Source: Bacillus xiamenensis
GTDB taxonomy: Bacteria > Bacillota > Bacilli > Bacillales > Bacillaceae
Assembly (NCBI RefSeq): GCF_000300535.1
Contig: NZ_AMSH01000011.1
Location: forward strand, 1 to 64,000
Length of the DNA: 64,000 nucleotides
Direction of reading: 5' to 3'
Shown here: positions 29,752 to 40,599 of the stretch, piece after piece
Numbering within the stretch: position 1 is the stretch's first letter
How the letters are laid out: every line of letters begins with the position of its first letter
The notes under the pieces: generated by a model
What the model was told of the DNA's origin: nothing
Database searches by the model: none
What the model saw: the letters and a program-made list of their open reading frames with translations, nothing else
Made by a program: the position numbers and the translations under genes

Positions 29752-30519
29752 TTGCATAGGGGAAAAGGGATGAAGTTTGTCGGAGATTCCAGAATACCGG
29801 CAGAAAGAAAACCTAACATACCTAAAGACTATTCCGAATATCCGGGAAAAACAGAAGCCTTTTGGCCGAACTTTCTTTTAAAGGAATGGCTTGTAGGTGC
29901 CGTTTTTTTAATTGGATTTCTTGTCCTAACTGTTGTTCATGCACCTCCGCTTGAGCGGATGGCTGATCCAACAGATACGGGCTATATTCCGCTGCCAGAC
30001 TGGTATTTCCTATTTTTGTACCAGTTGTTGAAATATGAATTTGCTGCAGGAAGCTATACGGTTGTGGGCGCGATGATTATGCCTGGAATTGCGTTTGGTG
30101 CTCTTTTACTCGCACCATTTCTCGATTCTGGTCCTGAACGTAGACCATATAGAAGACCGATTGCAGTCGGTATGATGATTCTTGCCGTTGGTGCAGCAAC
30201 ATATTTAACGTGGGAATCTGTTGCTACTCATGATTGGGAAGCAGCAGCGAAGCAAGGTGAAATTAAGAAAGAAGCAGAAATTGACACCTCAGCCGAAGAG
30301 TATAAAATTTATCAAGAGCAGACATGTATCTCCTGTCACGGGGATAATATGCAAGGCGGTGCAGCTGGGCCGTCACTTGTTGACAATGGCTTAACACCTG
30401 AACAAATAGCGAAAATCGCTGTAGAAGGAAAAGGAAACATGCCTAAGGGCATCTTCAAAGGCAGTGATGAAGAACTTGAAAAACTCTCGAAATATTTATC
30501 TGAGGTCAAATCTAAATAA
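29752..30519 (+). CDS. qcrC: Menaquinol:cytochrome c reductase, cytochrome b/c subunit
   Basis: A 255-residue fusion typical of Bacillus: a subunit-IV-like part with three membrane helices (PLPDWYFLFLYQLLKYEF) joined to a C-terminal cytochrome c domain with the haem motif CISCH and a methionine-ligand region (GNMPKGIF). The start is TTG at 29752 behind GAGGAGGGGA, giving the B. subtilis length; an upstream in-frame ATG is rejected. Confidence 0.95.
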   Translation: MHRGKGMKFVGDSRIPAERKPNIPKDYSEYPGKTEAFWPNFLLKEWLVGAVFLIGFLVLTVVHAPPLERMADPTDTGYIPLPDWYFLFLYQLLKYEFAAGSYTVVGAMIMPGIAFGALLLAPFLDSGPERRPYRRPIAVGMMILAVGAATYLTWESVATHDWEAAAKQGEIKKEAEIDTSAEEYKIYQEQTCISCHGDNMQGGAAGPSLVDNGLTPEQIAKIAVEGKGNMPKGIFKGSDEELEKLSKYLSEVKSK

Positions 30520-30559
30520 TTCAGTTGTTTAAATGCAAGTACAAGGATATACTCAAAGG

Positions 30560-30591
30560 AGAAAAAAGCTGGCGCTGTCAGCTTTTTTCTG
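30560..30591 (+). terminator. Terminator of qcrABC
   Basis: A 12-bp stem (AGAAAAAAGCTG / CAGCTTTTTTCT) forms a bidirectional-type hairpin with a built-in T run. Confidence 0.85.
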
Positions 30592-30620
30592 ATTTTAACA
30601 GATCGTGAGTGAAGAGAAAT

Positions 30621-31214
30621 ATGAGATGGATTCAATATCTGCTAGCCACACGCTACATGCTTGTGCTGGTGCTCATTGTCAATTTTCTTGGCACTGTGTA
30701 CGGCTATTACTGGTATATTCCGCAGCTTGTAGAGACGCCGGCTATCTTTTTACCTTTTGTTCCAGACAGCCCAACGGCAAGCTTTTTCTTTTTATTTGTA
30801 TTACTAGCTTTTCTGATGAAACGTCACGCTCCTTATTTTGAAGCACTTGCCCTTGTCACCTTGATCAAATATGGGTTATGGGCCGTAGGGATGAATATCT
30901 TCGTGCTGGTTTCTGTTGAAGATTTTCCGTGGGAAGGGTATATGCTGATTGGTTCACACTTTGCCATGGCGGTTCAGGCTGTATTATTTGCCCCATATTA
31001 CCGCTTTCAAATGCGCCACTTGGTTGTCGCTGGTATATGGATTTTACATAATGATGTGATTGATTATGTATTTGGTATGATGCCGCGTTATTCTATGCTT
31101 TCTGCGTATTCGAATGAGATTGGCTATGTCACATTTTGGTTAAGTATCGCTGTTCTTCTCGTTTCGTATTATCTGGTCATTTCCAAAAAATCGGCCAAGC
31201 TTGAACTCCCTTAA
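30621..31214 (+). CDS. ypjA: YpjA, DUF1405 membrane protein
   Basis: A 197-residue protein with about six membrane helices, starting MRWIQYLLATRYMLVLVLIVNFLGTVYGYYWYIPQL. That opening is typical of DUF1405 (YpjA). The ATG at 30621 has only a weak Shine-Dalgarno sequence; a GTG at 30609 would add four residues and cannot be excluded. The function is unknown. It lies between the bc complex and ypjB. Confidence 0.78.
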   Translation: MRWIQYLLATRYMLVLVLIVNFLGTVYGYYWYIPQLVETPAIFLPFVPDSPTASFFFLFVLLAFLMKRHAPYFEALALVTLIKYGLWAVGMNIFVLVSVEDFPWEGYMLIGSHFAMAVQAVLFAPYYRFQMRHLVVAGIWILHNDVIDYVFGMMPRYSMLSAYSNEIGYVTFWLSIAVLLVSYYLVISKKSAKLELP

Positions 31215-31279
31215 CAATGTTGGTCTAACCTTGTCCTTTTCTTCATACGCTGTATGGAGAAGGGCTAGGAGGGACTTGC

Positions 31280-32083
31280 ATGAAACGAAAGCCAATTGCG
31301 ATGATTCTATTATTTTTTCTCGTCTTACATCCAGCTGCTGCGGAAGGTGAGGAAACAACCGCTAAAGCGCTGCAAGAATTGACGGAACTATCAGATTCAA
31401 TCTTTCAATTAACGAGACAAGCTAAATATGATGAGGCGCTACAAGTCGCATTGTATGTTGAAAAGACATTTAAAGCTGAGAATTGGCGTGGAACTCTGAC
31501 GAATACGCAGGTCCGGCAAATTACACTTGGCTATCAAGATATCATTAAAGGACTCCCGCAGGAAGACTTAAATGAACGCGAAAAACTTCGATATGCCTCT
31601 CAGTTTAGAATGCTGATCGATGCGATTCAATCTAGTTCAGAGCCTCTTTGGGGTTCGTTAGAGAAGCCGATTATGGGGTCATTTCCTGCATTGAAGAAGG
31701 AAGTGAAAGATCCAGAATCAACGGCGTTCTATGAAACTTGGAATGAGCTGGTTTCTTTATACGATATGATTTATCCGAGTTTAACCATTGATATTTCGCC
31801 TGAAAGGCTTCACACGATTAAGCAGCACATGGACGTGATTGAGCAAGGTGAATTTTTAAAAGCTTCGAGTGGGACAAAGCTTGAGCGTCTTACCAAGCTG
31901 GAAGAGGATTTATCAAGTGTGTTCGCTCATGTCGATCAAGATGAAGCCGATCCATCGCTTTTTTGGGTCATCTTAACAACAGGGAGTATCATTTTATTCA
32001 CTTTAACGTATGTTGGGTTTCGTAAATACCGTGCTGAAAAAGAGAAGAAGCAAAAGCGGCAAGCTGATTACCCGAAGTCATAA
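31280..32083 (+). CDS. ypjB: Sporulation protein YpjB
   Basis: A 267-residue protein with a signal peptide (about 1-20, ending near AAAEG), a mostly helical extracytoplasmic region, one membrane helix near 228-247 (SLFWVILTTGSIILFTLTYVGF) and a basic cytoplasmic tail. The layout matches the YpjB family annotated as sporulation-associated. Its mode of action is unknown. CTAGGAGGG precedes the ATG. Confidence 0.8.
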   Translation: MKRKPIAMILLFFLVLHPAAAEGEETTAKALQELTELSDSIFQLTRQAKYDEALQVALYVEKTFKAENWRGTLTNTQVRQITLGYQDIIKGLPQEDLNEREKLRYASQFRMLIDAIQSSSEPLWGSLEKPIMGSFPALKKEVKDPESTAFYETWNELVSLYDMIYPSLTIDISPERLHTIKQHMDVIEQGEFLKASSGTKLERLTKLEEDLSSVFAHVDQDEADPSLFWVILTTGSIILFTLTYVGFRKYRAEKEKKQKRQADYPKS

Positions 32084-32117
32084 AAAAAAGAAGCACTGCT
32101 TTTGTGCTTCTTTTTTT
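32083..32117. terminator. Shared terminator of ypjB and ypjC
   Basis: The stem GAAGCAC / GTGCTTC is flanked by eight A on one side and seven T on the other. It can therefore end transcription from both convergent genes. Confidence 0.88.
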
Positions 32118-32988
32118 AATGGGGATTGAGCGGCTTTTTATGTTCATCTAATGTAAATCCTTCACCGAGTACATCATGAACGTCACTCACTGATACAAAT
32201 GCATGAGGGTCAACGGACGTGACGACACTTTTGAGATGGGCAAGCTCATTTTTTGGAACGACACAGTAAAGGACATTGCGTTCTTGTTTCGTATAGGAGC
32301 CGACACCTTTTAGAATCGTCACACCGCGCTCCATTTCTTCAGTGATTTTCTTTTGAATAATGTCATCCTTTTCAGAAATAATCATTGCTCCTTTGGCAGC
32401 GTAAGCGCCTTCTTGCATGAAGTCGATCACTTTCGCAGCAACAAATACGGCGACAAGTGTATACATGGCTTCTTTGTAATTTAAATAGGTAAGAGAGATG
32501 GTAATGACGCACGCGTCGAAAATAAACATCGTTCTTCCCATTGCTACTTGATAATGCTTGTTGATCAGTCTGGCAATAATGTCCACGCCGCCTGTTGTAC
32601 CGCCGAATTTAAAGATAATCCCGAGGCCTGTTCCGATAAACACACCTGCAAAGAGGGCGGCTAAGGCTAAATCGTGCTGAAGAGGCATATGTATTTGAAA
32701 GCGCTGGAAGATAGCCAGAAAGACTGAAAGACTAACTGTTCCTACAATTGTATAAGTAAACATCGTTCTGCCAAGCATTTTCCAGCCGATAAAAAAGATC
32801 GGAATGTTTAAGACAAGGTTTGAAATAGACGGGTCAATGTGAAATAGAAAATATAAAAGCAGTGTAATACCTGTAAATCCGCCTTCCGCCAAGTTGTTTT
32901 GCATATTAAAATGAACAAGACCGAAAGAAAAAATCGCAGATCCTATCAAAATAAAGACGATATTTTTAAGACGAATTTCTTTTAGCAA
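32116..32988 (-). CDS. ypjC: YpjC, YitT family membrane protein
   Basis: A 290-residue protein with about five membrane helices followed by a soluble C-terminal DUF2179 domain (from about residue 205, GAMIISEKDDIIQKKITEEMERGVTILKGVGSYT). Both domains define the YitT family. The start is TTG at 32988, supported by AGGAGTG. The gene is convergent with ypjB and divergent from ypjD. Substrate and function are unknown. Confidence 0.85.
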   Translation of the reverse strand: MLKEIRLKNIVFILIGSAIFSFGLVHFNMQNNLAEGGFTGITLLLYFLFHIDPSISNLVLNIPIFFIGWKMLGRTMFTYTIVGTVSLSVFLAIFQRFQIHMPLQHDLALAALFAGVFIGTGLGIIFKFGGTTGGVDIIARLINKHYQVAMGRTMFIFDACVITISLTYLNYKEAMYTLVAVFVAAKVIDFMQEGAYAAKGAMIISEKDDIIQKKITEEMERGVTILKGVGSYTKQERNVLYCVVPKNELAHLKSVVTSVDPHAFVSVSDVHDVLGEGFTLDEHKKPLNPH

Positions 32989-33125
32989 AAGATCACTCCT
33001 TTTTTTGCTTAGACAGCGATAATATTATATGGTATGGGAGAGAAACAAGCAAACTGAGTTTTAAACATTTGTCAAATATTTATGATTTCGCTAACATGTA
33101 AGAGATGGATAGGAGGATGAGCTTC

Positions 33126-33461
33126 ATGACGAATGAAAAAACGCTGCGTCACGTGCAGCAAGAAGTAGATGATTACATAGGACAATTTAAAGAAGGTTAT
33201 TTTAGCCCGCTTGCCATGATGGCCCGTCTGACAGAAGAATTAGGTGAGCTGGCAAGAGAGGTTAACCATTATTATGGAGAAAAGCCGAAAAAAACAACCG
33301 AAACGGAAAAAAGCATGGAAGAAGAAATTGGCGATGTGTTGTTTGTATTAACATGCCTTGCCAATTCACTCAATATTTCACTTGAAGAAGCTCATGATCG
33401 TGTGATGCATAAATTCAATACAAGAGACAAAGACCGCTGGACGAAAAAAGAAGGGAAGTAG
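33126..33461 (+). CDS. ypjD: MazG-like nucleotide pyrophosphohydrolase YpjD
   Basis: A 111-residue all-alpha NTP-pyrophosphohydrolase. The metal-binding acidic motifs are EELGELARE and [11 protein letters not shown]. The family cleaves nucleoside triphosphates to monophosphates, probably as housecleaning; the substrate here is unknown. Of three in-frame starts, the ATG at 33126 is best spaced from TAGGAGG and gives the B. subtilis length. It is the first gene of the dapB operon. Confidence 0.88.
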   Translation: MTNEKTLRHVQQEVDDYIGQFKEGYFSPLAMMARLTEELGELAREVNHYYGEKPKKTTETEKSMEEEIGDVLFVLTCLANSLNISLEEAHDRVMHKFNTRDKDRWTKKEGK

Positions 33462-33466
33462 AGACG

Positions 33467-34270
33467 ATGACGAATCAAACCATCAAAGTAGTAATCGCTG
33501 GAGCAAGAGGAAGAATGGGGATAGAGGCTGTCAAGCTGGTAGAAGAAACAAGCCATTTTGAGCTGGTGGCAGCACTTGATCATACACACGAGGGACAAAC
33601 ATTATCTGATGTCATTCATACAACATCTGATGCACCCATTTATACGGATATTGATGTGTGTCTTTCAGAGACAGCACCTGATGTACTAATTGATCTGACG
33701 ACACCAGAAATTGGGAAAGTACATACGAAAAAAGCACTTGAACATGGTGTACGTCCAGTCGTAGGGACAACTGGTTTTTCAGAGGCTGACCTAAAAGAGC
33801 TTCAGCAATTAACAGAAGAAAAGGGCATAGGATGCATCATTGCCCCTAACTTTGCTGTCGGTGCAGTTTTAATGATGAAGTTTGCCAAAATGGCAGCGAA
33901 TTACTTTCCTGATGTTGAGATCATTGAGCTTCATCATGATAAAAAACTGGACGCTCCAAGCGGTACGGGCTTAAAAACAGCTGAAATGATTGCAGAAGTA
34001 AGAGAAAGCAAAAAGCAGGGACATCCTGAAGAAAAAGAATTAATCGAAGGTGCACGTGGAGCAGATTACGATGGCATTCGCTTGCATAGCGTACGGCTTC
34101 CAGGCATGATTGCACATCAAGAAGTGCTGTTTGGAATGGACGGACAGACTTTGACCATTCGTCATGATTCTTATAATCGTGCATCATTTATGTCAGGTGT
34201 GAAGCTGTCGGTGGAACAAGTAATGCATATTGATCAACTCGTCTATGGTTTAGAAAACATCATCGACTAA
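33467..34270 (+). CDS. dapB: 4-hydroxy-tetrahydrodipicolinate reductase
   Basis: A 267-residue enzyme of the lysine/diaminopimelate pathway, feeding cell wall and, through its substrate, dipicolinate. The NAD(P)-binding GARGRMG is at the N-terminus. The catalytic segment [15 protein letters not shown] is complete. It lies 5 bases after ypjD. Confidence 0.97.
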   Translation: MTNQTIKVVIAGARGRMGIEAVKLVEETSHFELVAALDHTHEGQTLSDVIHTTSDAPIYTDIDVCLSETAPDVLIDLTTPEIGKVHTKKALEHGVRPVVGTTGFSEADLKELQQLTEEKGIGCIIAPNFAVGAVLMMKFAKMAANYFPDVEIIELHHDKKLDAPSGTGLKTAEMIAEVRESKKQGHPEEKELIEGARGADYDGIRLHSVRLPGMIAHQEVLFGMDGQTLTIRHDSYNRASFMSGVKLSVEQVMHIDQLVYGLENIID

Positions 34271-34289
34271 TATAAGGAGTGGATTCCTG

Positions 34290-34709
34290 ATGAACATTGC
34301 TTTAATCGCTCATGATAAGAAAAAAAGTGACATGATTCAATTTGCCATTGCGTACCGAGATATTTTGGCAGATCATACACTTTATGCAACAGGAACAACA
34401 GGTTTAAGAGTGAAAGAAGCGACAGGGCTTCCCATTCATCGTTTTCAATCAGGACCACTTGGAGGAGATCAGCAGATTGGTGCTTTGATTGCTGATAATG
34501 CAATGGATCTTGTGCTCTTTTTTAGAGACCCGTTAACCGCACAGCCGCATGAACCTGATGTATCTGCACTCATCCGGCTTTGCGATGTGTATGCCATACC
34601 ACTTGCAACCAATATGGGGACTGCTGAAATTTTAGTCAGGAACTTAAATAAAGGGACGTTTGATTTTCGAGAAGTAGCAAAAAACGGAGGAACAAATGAA
34701 ACCACTTGA
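34290..34709 (+). CDS. mgsA: Methylglyoxal synthase
   Basis: A 139-residue enzyme that converts dihydroxyacetone phosphate to methylglyoxal, a bypass of glycolysis under phosphate stress. The conserved [10 protein letters not shown] opening and the catalytic aspartate region [18 protein letters not shown] are present. It precedes two bacillithiol genes, which makes sense because bacillithiol detoxifies methylglyoxal. It overlaps bshB1 by 14 bases. Confidence 0.96.
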   Translation: MNIALIAHDKKKSDMIQFAIAYRDILADHTLYATGTTGLRVKEATGLPIHRFQSGPLGGDQQIGALIADNAMDLVLFFRDPLTAQPHEPDVSALIRLCDVYAIPLATNMGTAEILVRNLNKGTFDFREVAKNGGTNETT

Positions 34710-35400
34710 TATCCTTGCATTCGGTGCCCATAGCGACGATGTAGAGATCGGAATGGGCGGTACGCTTGCAAAATACGTAAAAAAAGGGGCGCGTGTCGGG
34801 ATCTGTGACTTGACTCAGGCTGAATTATCTTCAAATGGAACGGTTGAGAGCCGTAAAGAAGAGGCGAAAGCAGCCGCCGCTGTTTTAGGCGTCAAAACTC
34901 GAATCCAGCTCACGCTGCCAGATAGAGGACTTTATATCAATGACGAAGCGATAAAGGAAATTGCAGGTGTCATTCGAACATACAAACCAAAACTTATTTT
35001 TGCCCCGCACCACCAAGATCGACATCCTGATCATGGTCATGCGGGTTCACTTGTAGAAGAGGCGGCTTTTTCTGCAGGTATACATAAATTTGAAGATTCA
35101 TACAAGCAGCCGGCGCATAAAATAAGCCAGATGTATTATTACATGATTAACGGTCATCATCGTCCAGATTTTGTGATTGATATTTCAGACGAGATGGATC
35201 AAAAAATGGAGAGTTTACATGCGTATCAAAGCCAATTTGTGAAATCGGCAAATTCGGTGGAGACACCGCTTGTAAATGGTTATATTGATTTTGTCAAAAT
35301 GAGAGAGTCGATGTATGGAAGGGAAGTCAATAAAGCTTTTGCAGAAGGGTTTCTGACAAAGAAACCACTTCTGATGGATGATGACTTACTTGGGGGGTAA
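34696..35400 (+). CDS. bshB1: Bacillithiol biosynthesis deacetylase BshB1
   Basis: A 234-residue PIG-L/LmbE-family zinc deacetylase removing acetyl from GlcNAc-malate. The zinc motif AHSDDVEIG is near residues 11-19, and [13 protein letters not shown] supplies further ligands. In B. subtilis this is ypjG. It is coupled to mgsA by overlap and is 2 bases from bshA. Confidence 0.95.
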   Translation: MKPLDILAFGAHSDDVEIGMGGTLAKYVKKGARVGICDLTQAELSSNGTVESRKEEAKAAAAVLGVKTRIQLTLPDRGLYINDEAIKEIAGVIRTYKPKLIFAPHHQDRHPDHGHAGSLVEEAAFSAGIHKFEDSYKQPAHKISQMYYYMINGHHRPDFVIDISDEMDQKMESLHAYQSQFVKSANSVETPLVNGYIDFVKMRESMYGREVNKAFAEGFLTKKPLLMDDDLLGG

Positions 35401-35402
35401 TT

Positions 35403-36548
35403 ATGAAAAAATTGAAGGTCGGAATCACTTGTTATCCGAGTGTCGGTGGTTCGGGTATTATTGCCACAGAGCTTGGAAAACGTTTAGCTGAAAAAGGGCA
35501 CGATGTTCATTTCATTACCTCAAGTATTCCGTTTAGACTCAATAAAGTGTATCCGAATATTTATTTTCATGAAGTAGATGTCAATCAATATGCTGTGTTT
35601 CAATATCCGCCTTATGACCTTGCACTAGCAAGTAAACTCGCAGAAGTAGCAAAACGAGAGAAGCTAGATATTATTCATGCGCATTATGCAGTCCCGCATG
35701 CTGTCTGTGCGTTTTTGGCCAAGCAAATGACTGGACACTCTGTGAAAGTCGTGACCACGCTTCACGGGACGGATATTACGGTTTTAGGCTATGATCCATC
35801 ATTAAAGGAAGTCATCCGGTTTGCCATCGAATCATCTGATCGCGTAACGGCGGTGTCGCATTCATTAGCCGCTCAAACGTATGATCTGATTAAACCGGAT
35901 CAAAAAATTGATACGATCCATAATTTCGTCGATGAGCGCGTGTATTTACGTGAAGATCATGAAGTGCTGAAGAAACATTATGGGCTGTTACAGGATGAAA
36001 AGGTCGTGATCCATGTATCGAATTTCCGCAAGGTGAAGCGAGTGCAAGATGTCATCCAAGTGTTTAAAAAGATGTCTGAACAGGTGGATGCAAAACTGCT
36101 TCTTATTGGGGACGGTCCTGAAAAATCGGTTGTATGCGAACTTGTGAAAAAACTGGGACTTACGGACCGTGTGTTATTTTTAGGAAAGCAAGAGAAGGTG
36201 GAGGAGCTTTATTCGATTAGTGATTTGAAGCTGCTGCTTTCTGAGAAAGAAAGCTTCGGCCTTGTGCTGCTTGAAGCAATGGCGTGCGGAGTACCTTGTA
36301 TTGGGACAGATGTTGGCGGAATCCCAGAGGTCATTACACATGGAGAGACAGGATTTCTTGTCCCGCTTGGCGATGTAGATAGAGCAGCAGCATATGCAAT
36401 CTCTTTACTCAAAGACAAATCGCTCCATGAGCAAGTGTCGATGGCAGCCAAGTCTAGTGTTGAGGCTCATTTCTCTTCTGAAAAAATTGTGAGAGAGTAC
36501 GAAGATCTTTACTTAGAATTGATCGAAGGTGATGATGAAGATGAATGA
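35403..36548 (+). CDS. bshA: Bacillithiol glycosyltransferase BshA
   Basis: A 381-residue GT4 glycosyltransferase joining malate to UDP-GlcNAc, the first step of bacillithiol synthesis. It has two Rossmann domains: N-terminal [25 protein letters not shown] and C-terminal [30 protein letters not shown], the donor-binding E-x7-E region. It overlaps cca by 8 bases. In B. subtilis this is ypjH. Confidence 0.95.
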   Translation: MKKLKVGITCYPSVGGSGIIATELGKRLAEKGHDVHFITSSIPFRLNKVYPNIYFHEVDVNQYAVFQYPPYDLALASKLAEVAKREKLDIIHAHYAVPHAVCAFLAKQMTGHSVKVVTTLHGTDITVLGYDPSLKEVIRFAIESSDRVTAVSHSLAAQTYDLIKPDQKIDTIHNFVDERVYLREDHEVLKKHYGLLQDEKVVIHVSNFRKVKRVQDVIQVFKKMSEQVDAKLLLIGDGPEKSVVCELVKKLGLTDRVLFLGKQEKVEELYSISDLKLLLSEKESFGLVLLEAMACGVPCIGTDVGGIPEVITHGETGFLVPLGDVDRAAAYAISLLKDKSLHEQVSMAAKSSVEAHFSSEKIVREYEDLYLELIEGDDEDE

Positions 36549-37743
36549 ACCATTCACACATGCGCTCCCTATTTTACATACGCTGCACGAACATGGGTAT
36601 CAGGCTTATTTTGTCGGCGGTGCGGTGAGAGATGTCCTGTTAGGCAGGGAAATTGGGGATATCGACATTGCGACAGATGCCACACCTGATACAGTAGAGT
36701 CTTTATTTGATAAAACAGTGGATGTAGGCAAAGCGCATGGCACTGTCATTGTTTTACTTGATGGGATCAGCTATGAGGTCACGACGTTTCGAAGTGAATC
36801 TGAATATGAAGACTTTCGCCGTCCTAAAGAAGTGACGTTTATCTCCTCGCTCAAAGAAGATCTTTTAAGAAGAGATTTAACGATAAATGCAATGGCCATG
36901 GATATTCATGGTGACATCATTGACCATGTAGGCGGTAAACAGGATATCGAGCGGAAATGGATCCAAACGGTTGGCGATCCTGCATGCCGATTTCAAGAGG
37001 ATGCGCTTCGCATGATGAGAGCTGTACGTTTTTTAAGCGAGCTCGGGTTTGAGCTTTCTCCTAAGACGGAGGCAGCCATGAAAAAAGATAAGCACCTGCT
37101 TGCCAACATTTCTGTTGAGCGCAAAAAGATTGAAATGGAAAAGCTTTTAAAAGGCCGCTACTGCGAAAAAGCCATTCAGGTCCTCATATCAACACAATTG
37201 TATGAAGAATTGCCAGGCCTTGAAACGTATGGGCTTAATGAATCCTTGCAAGCCTTCCCTTATTATTTACTGGATGGATTAGAGGAGGTATGGGGGGCCT
37301 TTAACCATTTGCTTGGTCTTGATGAGGCGGAGGCAGTGTCTTTCTTAAAAGAATGGAAGCTGTCAACGAAAGTTCTAAAAGAAGCAGTGGCCATTAGCAA
37401 ATATGTCGATTGTGACTGGGATGAGGAGAAGATGTTTGAAGCTGGTGAACATGTGCTGCTATCTAGCCTGAAAATCACGCAGCTCAAACATGAGCGCCGC
37501 ATTTTCTTTGACGAGCTGGAAGCGGCGAAGCATTCATATGATGCGCTGCCGATTAAAAAGCTTCAAGACCTTGCAGTGTCAGGAAAAGATTTAATGGCCT
37601 TTCGGCAAAAGCCATCAGGTAAATGGATTGCAGAAGAGCTTGCTTGTGTAAAAAAAGCGGTTTTGCAAAACCAGTTGGAAAACCGAAAAGAAGCCATAGA
37701 GGAGTGGCTTATAGCATGCGATCAGCGATTAGAAAACGATTAA
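36541..37743 (+). CDS. cca: CCA tRNA nucleotidyltransferase
   Basis: A 400-residue class II enzyme that adds or repairs the 3' CCA of tRNA. The head domain has [22 protein letters not shown] with the metal-binding Asp-x-Asp. [11 protein letters not shown] and [15 protein letters not shown] follow. Several in-frame ATGs cluster at the start; 36541 is best spaced from AAGGTGAT. It overlaps birA by 28 bases. Confidence 0.95.
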   Translation: MNEPFTHALPILHTLHEHGYQAYFVGGAVRDVLLGREIGDIDIATDATPDTVESLFDKTVDVGKAHGTVIVLLDGISYEVTTFRSESEYEDFRRPKEVTFISSLKEDLLRRDLTINAMAMDIHGDIIDHVGGKQDIERKWIQTVGDPACRFQEDALRMMRAVRFLSELGFELSPKTEAAMKKDKHLLANISVERKKIEMEKLLKGRYCEKAIQVLISTQLYEELPGLETYGLNESLQAFPYYLLDGLEEVWGAFNHLLGLDEAEAVSFLKEWKLSTKVLKEAVAISKYVDCDWDEEKMFEAGEHVLLSSLKITQLKHERRIFFDELEAAKHSYDALPIKKLQDLAVSGKDLMAFRQKPSGKWIAEELACVKKAVLQNQLENRKEAIEEWLIACDQRLEND

Positions 37744-38699
37744 TTGAACTATTTACAGCATCTGAGCAAGACTTTGTCTCAAGTCAGCAAATATGTGATG
37801 AGCTTGGCTGCTCTCGAACGGCGGTATGGAAGCATATAGAGGATTTGCGAAAAGAGGGATATGAGGTCGAAGCGGTCAGAAGAAAAGGGTACCGGCTGCT
37901 TCGTAAACCGGACAAAATTAGTGAAGACGAAATTCTGTTTGGTTTGGAAACAGAGCTGTTTGGCAGGCATATTTACTTTCAAGAAGAAGTGGCCTCAACT
38001 CAGCTGATCGCCCATGACTTCGTCAATGAAGGAGCGCCCCACGGCTCGCTTGTTGTCAGTGATCATCAGACAAACGGAAAAGGACGCCTTCAACGAGCGT
38101 GGTATTCACCAAATGGGACAGGCATTTGGATGAGTCTGATTCTAAGGCCTGAAATCCCATTACATAAAGCGCCGCAAATGACGCTTTTGGCATCTGTAGC
38201 GATTGCAGAAGCCATCGCACAAGAAACAGGACTCAGCCCATCTATTAAATGGCCAAACGATATTTTATTAAACGGTAAAAAGGTCGTGGGCATTTTGACT
38301 GAATTAAAAGCAGAAGCTGATCAGGTTCATGCGGTGATTATTGGTCCGGGTATAAATGTGAACCAGACGGCAGAGGATTTTCCTGATGAACTAAAGGGGA
38401 TCGCTACGAGTTTGAGAATGGAACTAGATAAAAAGGTAGACAGAGCGGCACTCATTCAAACCATCATGTCCACCTTTGAAAAAAGGTATGACGAATATAG
38501 AAAACATGGATTTGCTCCGATCAAGCAATTATGGGAATCGTTTGCGGTGACCATCGGTAAACGTATTGTCGCCCGCACCTTTCATGAGCAATATATTGGA
38601 ACGGCGCTTGGAATCAATGATGAAGGTGTTCTACTCCTTGAAACGGAGGATGGAATCCAAAAAATCTATTCCGCAGACATCGAGATCAAATCAACTTAA
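37716..38699 (+). CDS. birA: Biotin--protein ligase / biotin repressor BirA
   Basis: A 327-residue bifunctional protein. The N-terminal winged helix (about 5-60, CDELGCSRTAVWKHIEDLRKEGYEVEAVRRKGY) represses biotin genes. The catalytic domain has GKGRLQRAW, equivalent to the biotinoyl-AMP loop, and KWPNDILL with the conserved lysine. It charges the biotin carboxyl carrier. The start at 37716 lies inside the end of cca and gives the family length; the longer frame is not used. Confidence 0.95.
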   Translation: MRSAIRKRLIELFTASEQDFVSSQQICDELGCSRTAVWKHIEDLRKEGYEVEAVRRKGYRLLRKPDKISEDEILFGLETELFGRHIYFQEEVASTQLIAHDFVNEGAPHGSLVVSDHQTNGKGRLQRAWYSPNGTGIWMSLILRPEIPLHKAPQMTLLASVAIAEAIAQETGLSPSIKWPNDILLNGKKVVGILTELKAEADQVHAVIIGPGINVNQTAEDFPDELKGIATSLRMELDKKVDRAALIQTIMSTFEKRYDEYRKHGFAPIKQLWESFAVTIGKRIVARTFHEQYIGTALGINDEGVLLLETEDGIQKIYSADIEIKST

Positions 38700-38815
38700 G
38701 TGGAACACCCGGCACATTTTTGATATACTTCGTGTGGACAGTATCTGAAAAAGAACTGTACCTGTTAGAAAGAAAAATTCGATAAATTTCTGCCTTGATC
38801 CTAAGGGACTTGGAC

Positions 38816-38892
38816 AGAGGGATGATTCGCCTGCACATGAGAGGCAAGAGCATGTGATGAGGCAAGCCATCTCCTCTCCAGAATGAGGAGGA
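38816..38892 (+). ncRNA. pan-type RNA leader of panBCD
   Basis: A long hairpin with internal bulges is visible: AGAGG-GATG (38816-38824) with CATC-TCCTCT (38868-38877), GCCT (38829-38832) with AGGC (38860-38863), and CACATG (38834-38839) with CATGTG (38851-38856). A 'pan' RNA motif is known upstream of pantothenate genes in Firmicutes, including B. subtilis, and consists of such a bulged hairpin. The 3' strand CTCCTC (38871-38876) is also complementary to the panB Shine-Dalgarno sequence GAGGAG (38885-38890), which suggests a translational switch (inference). Confidence 0.65.
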
Positions 38893-38896
38893 ACAA

Positions 38897-39736
38897 ATGA
38901 AGACAAAGCTAGATTTTTTCAAAATGAAAGAACAAAACGAACCTATTGTGATGCTGACAGCATACGACTATCCAGCTGCAAAGCAAGCGGAAAAAGCGGA
39001 AGTCGACATGATCTTAGTTGGTGATTCACTTGGGATGGTTGTACTTGGGCTTGATTCCACAGTACAAGTGACGATGGATGATATGATTCATCACACAAAA
39101 GCGGTCAAAAGAGGCGCAAAAGACACATTTATTGTAACCGATATGCCCTTTATGTCTTATCATTATTCATTAGAAGAAACGATGAAAAATGCAGCTCGCA
39201 TGATGCAAGAAAGCGGGGCAGATGCCTTAAAGCTAGAAGGAGGAGACGGAGTTTTCGAATCCATTCAAGCTATGACAAGAGGCGGAATTCCGGTCGTCAG
39301 TCATTTAGGACTCACACCTCAATCAGTCGGTGTACTTGGCGGGTATAAAGTCCAAGGAAAAGATAAAGAGAGTGCGCAAAAATTGATTGAAGATAGTCTG
39401 AAATGTGAGGAAGCAGGTGCAATCGCCCTTGTGCTAGAATGCGTACCTGGTGAGCTGACAAAACGCATTACCGACATGCTGAAGATTCCTGTCATTGGAA
39501 TTGGTGCAGGAGCTGAGGCAGATGGACAAGTTCTCGTTTACCATGATGTGGTAGGATACGGGGTGTCTAGAACACCTAAATTTGTGAAACAATACGCGCA
39601 AATCGATGCTGTCGTAGAAGAAGCGCTCATACAATATACAAAAGAAGTAAAAGCACGCACATTTCCAGAGGACATGCACACATTTCATATCAAAGAAGAA
39701 GTCCTTGAAGGTTTATATGGGGGAATCAAGAAATGA
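38897..39736 (+). CDS. panB: Ketopantoate hydroxymethyltransferase
   Basis: A 279-residue TIM-barrel enzyme, the first committed step to pantothenate (ketoisovalerate plus methylene-THF). Motifs: [25 protein letters not shown] with the magnesium aspartate, KLEGGD and [16 protein letters not shown] site at 38885-38891 precedes the ATG and may be masked by the leader RNA. It overlaps panC by 4 bases. Confidence 0.97.
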   Translation: MKTKLDFFKMKEQNEPIVMLTAYDYPAAKQAEKAEVDMILVGDSLGMVVLGLDSTVQVTMDDMIHHTKAVKRGAKDTFIVTDMPFMSYHYSLEETMKNAARMMQESGADALKLEGGDGVFESIQAMTRGGIPVVSHLGLTPQSVGVLGGYKVQGKDKESAQKLIEDSLKCEEAGAIALVLECVPGELTKRITDMLKIPVIGIGAGAEADGQVLVYHDVVGYGVSRTPKFVKQYAQIDAVVEEALIQYTKEVKARTFPEDMHTFHIKEEVLEGLYGGIKK

Positions 39737-40599
39737 ACGTTGTCACCCATATCCATGAGCTAAAAGAACTCATAAAGCAGCAGCAAAAGAAGCAGCATTC
39801 CATTGGTTTTGTGCCAACAATGGGCTTTCTTCATGAAGGACATTTGACTTTGGTGAAAGAAGCAAGAGAACAAAATGACATTGTGGTGATGAGTATTTTT
39901 GTGAACCCTTTGCAATTTGGACCGAACGAAGACTTCGAATCCTATCCAAGAGATATAAAAAGAGACCAGCGCCTTGCTGAGGAAGCCGGAGTGGATATTT
40001 TATTTACACCTGATGTGAAGGAAATGTACAAAGGTGAACCATCTGTGACGATGACCGTTCAAAAGCGTACAGACGTCTTATGCGGGAAGAAACGTCCAGG
40101 GCACTTCGACGGCGTTGTCACTGTGCTCACAAAGCTGTTTCATCTTGTAGCGCCAACAAATGTCTACTTTGGTCTAAAAGATGCACAGCAAGTCGCGGTC
40201 ATCGATGCGATGATCAAGGATTTCTTCTTTGATCTTCACCTTGTGTCTGTTCCAACCGTTCGAGAAGAAGACGGTTTAGCAAAAAGCTCAAGAAACGTGT
40301 ATTTGTCTGAAACAGAAAGACAAGAAGCACCTGCATTATACCGGGCATTAAAAAAAGGACAGACAGCTGTTGAAAAAGGTGAACGTGATATAAATCATAT
40401 TTATCAGTTGGTGGAAGAGGAAATTCTTCAAACGAGCGGGGAAATTGATTATATTGAGATTTATTCCTACCCAGAACTTGAACCACTTCAGCATTTAACT
40501 GGCAAAGTGATCATTGCCATTGCTGTGAAGTTCTCTCATGCAAGACTAATTGATAATGTGATTTTCCATGTTCCTGAAAGCGGTGAAAAACATGTATAG
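39733..40599 (+). CDS. panC: Pantothenate synthetase
   Basis: A 288-residue enzyme joining pantoate and beta-alanine with ATP. The nucleotidyl-transferase motifs are [16 protein letters not shown] (with HxGH), [18 protein letters not shown] and the KMSKS-like [10 protein letters not shown]. It overlaps panD by 8 bases. Confidence 0.97.
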   Translation: MNVVTHIHELKELIKQQQKKQHSIGFVPTMGFLHEGHLTLVKEAREQNDIVVMSIFVNPLQFGPNEDFESYPRDIKRDQRLAEEAGVDILFTPDVKEMYKGEPSVTMTVQKRTDVLCGKKRPGHFDGVVTVLTKLFHLVAPTNVYFGLKDAQQVAVIDAMIKDFFFDLHLVSVPTVREEDGLAKSSRNVYLSETERQEAPALYRALKKGQTAVEKGERDINHIYQLVEEEILQTSGEIDYIEIYSYPELEPLQHLTGKVIIAIAVKFSHARLIDNVIFHVPESGEKHV

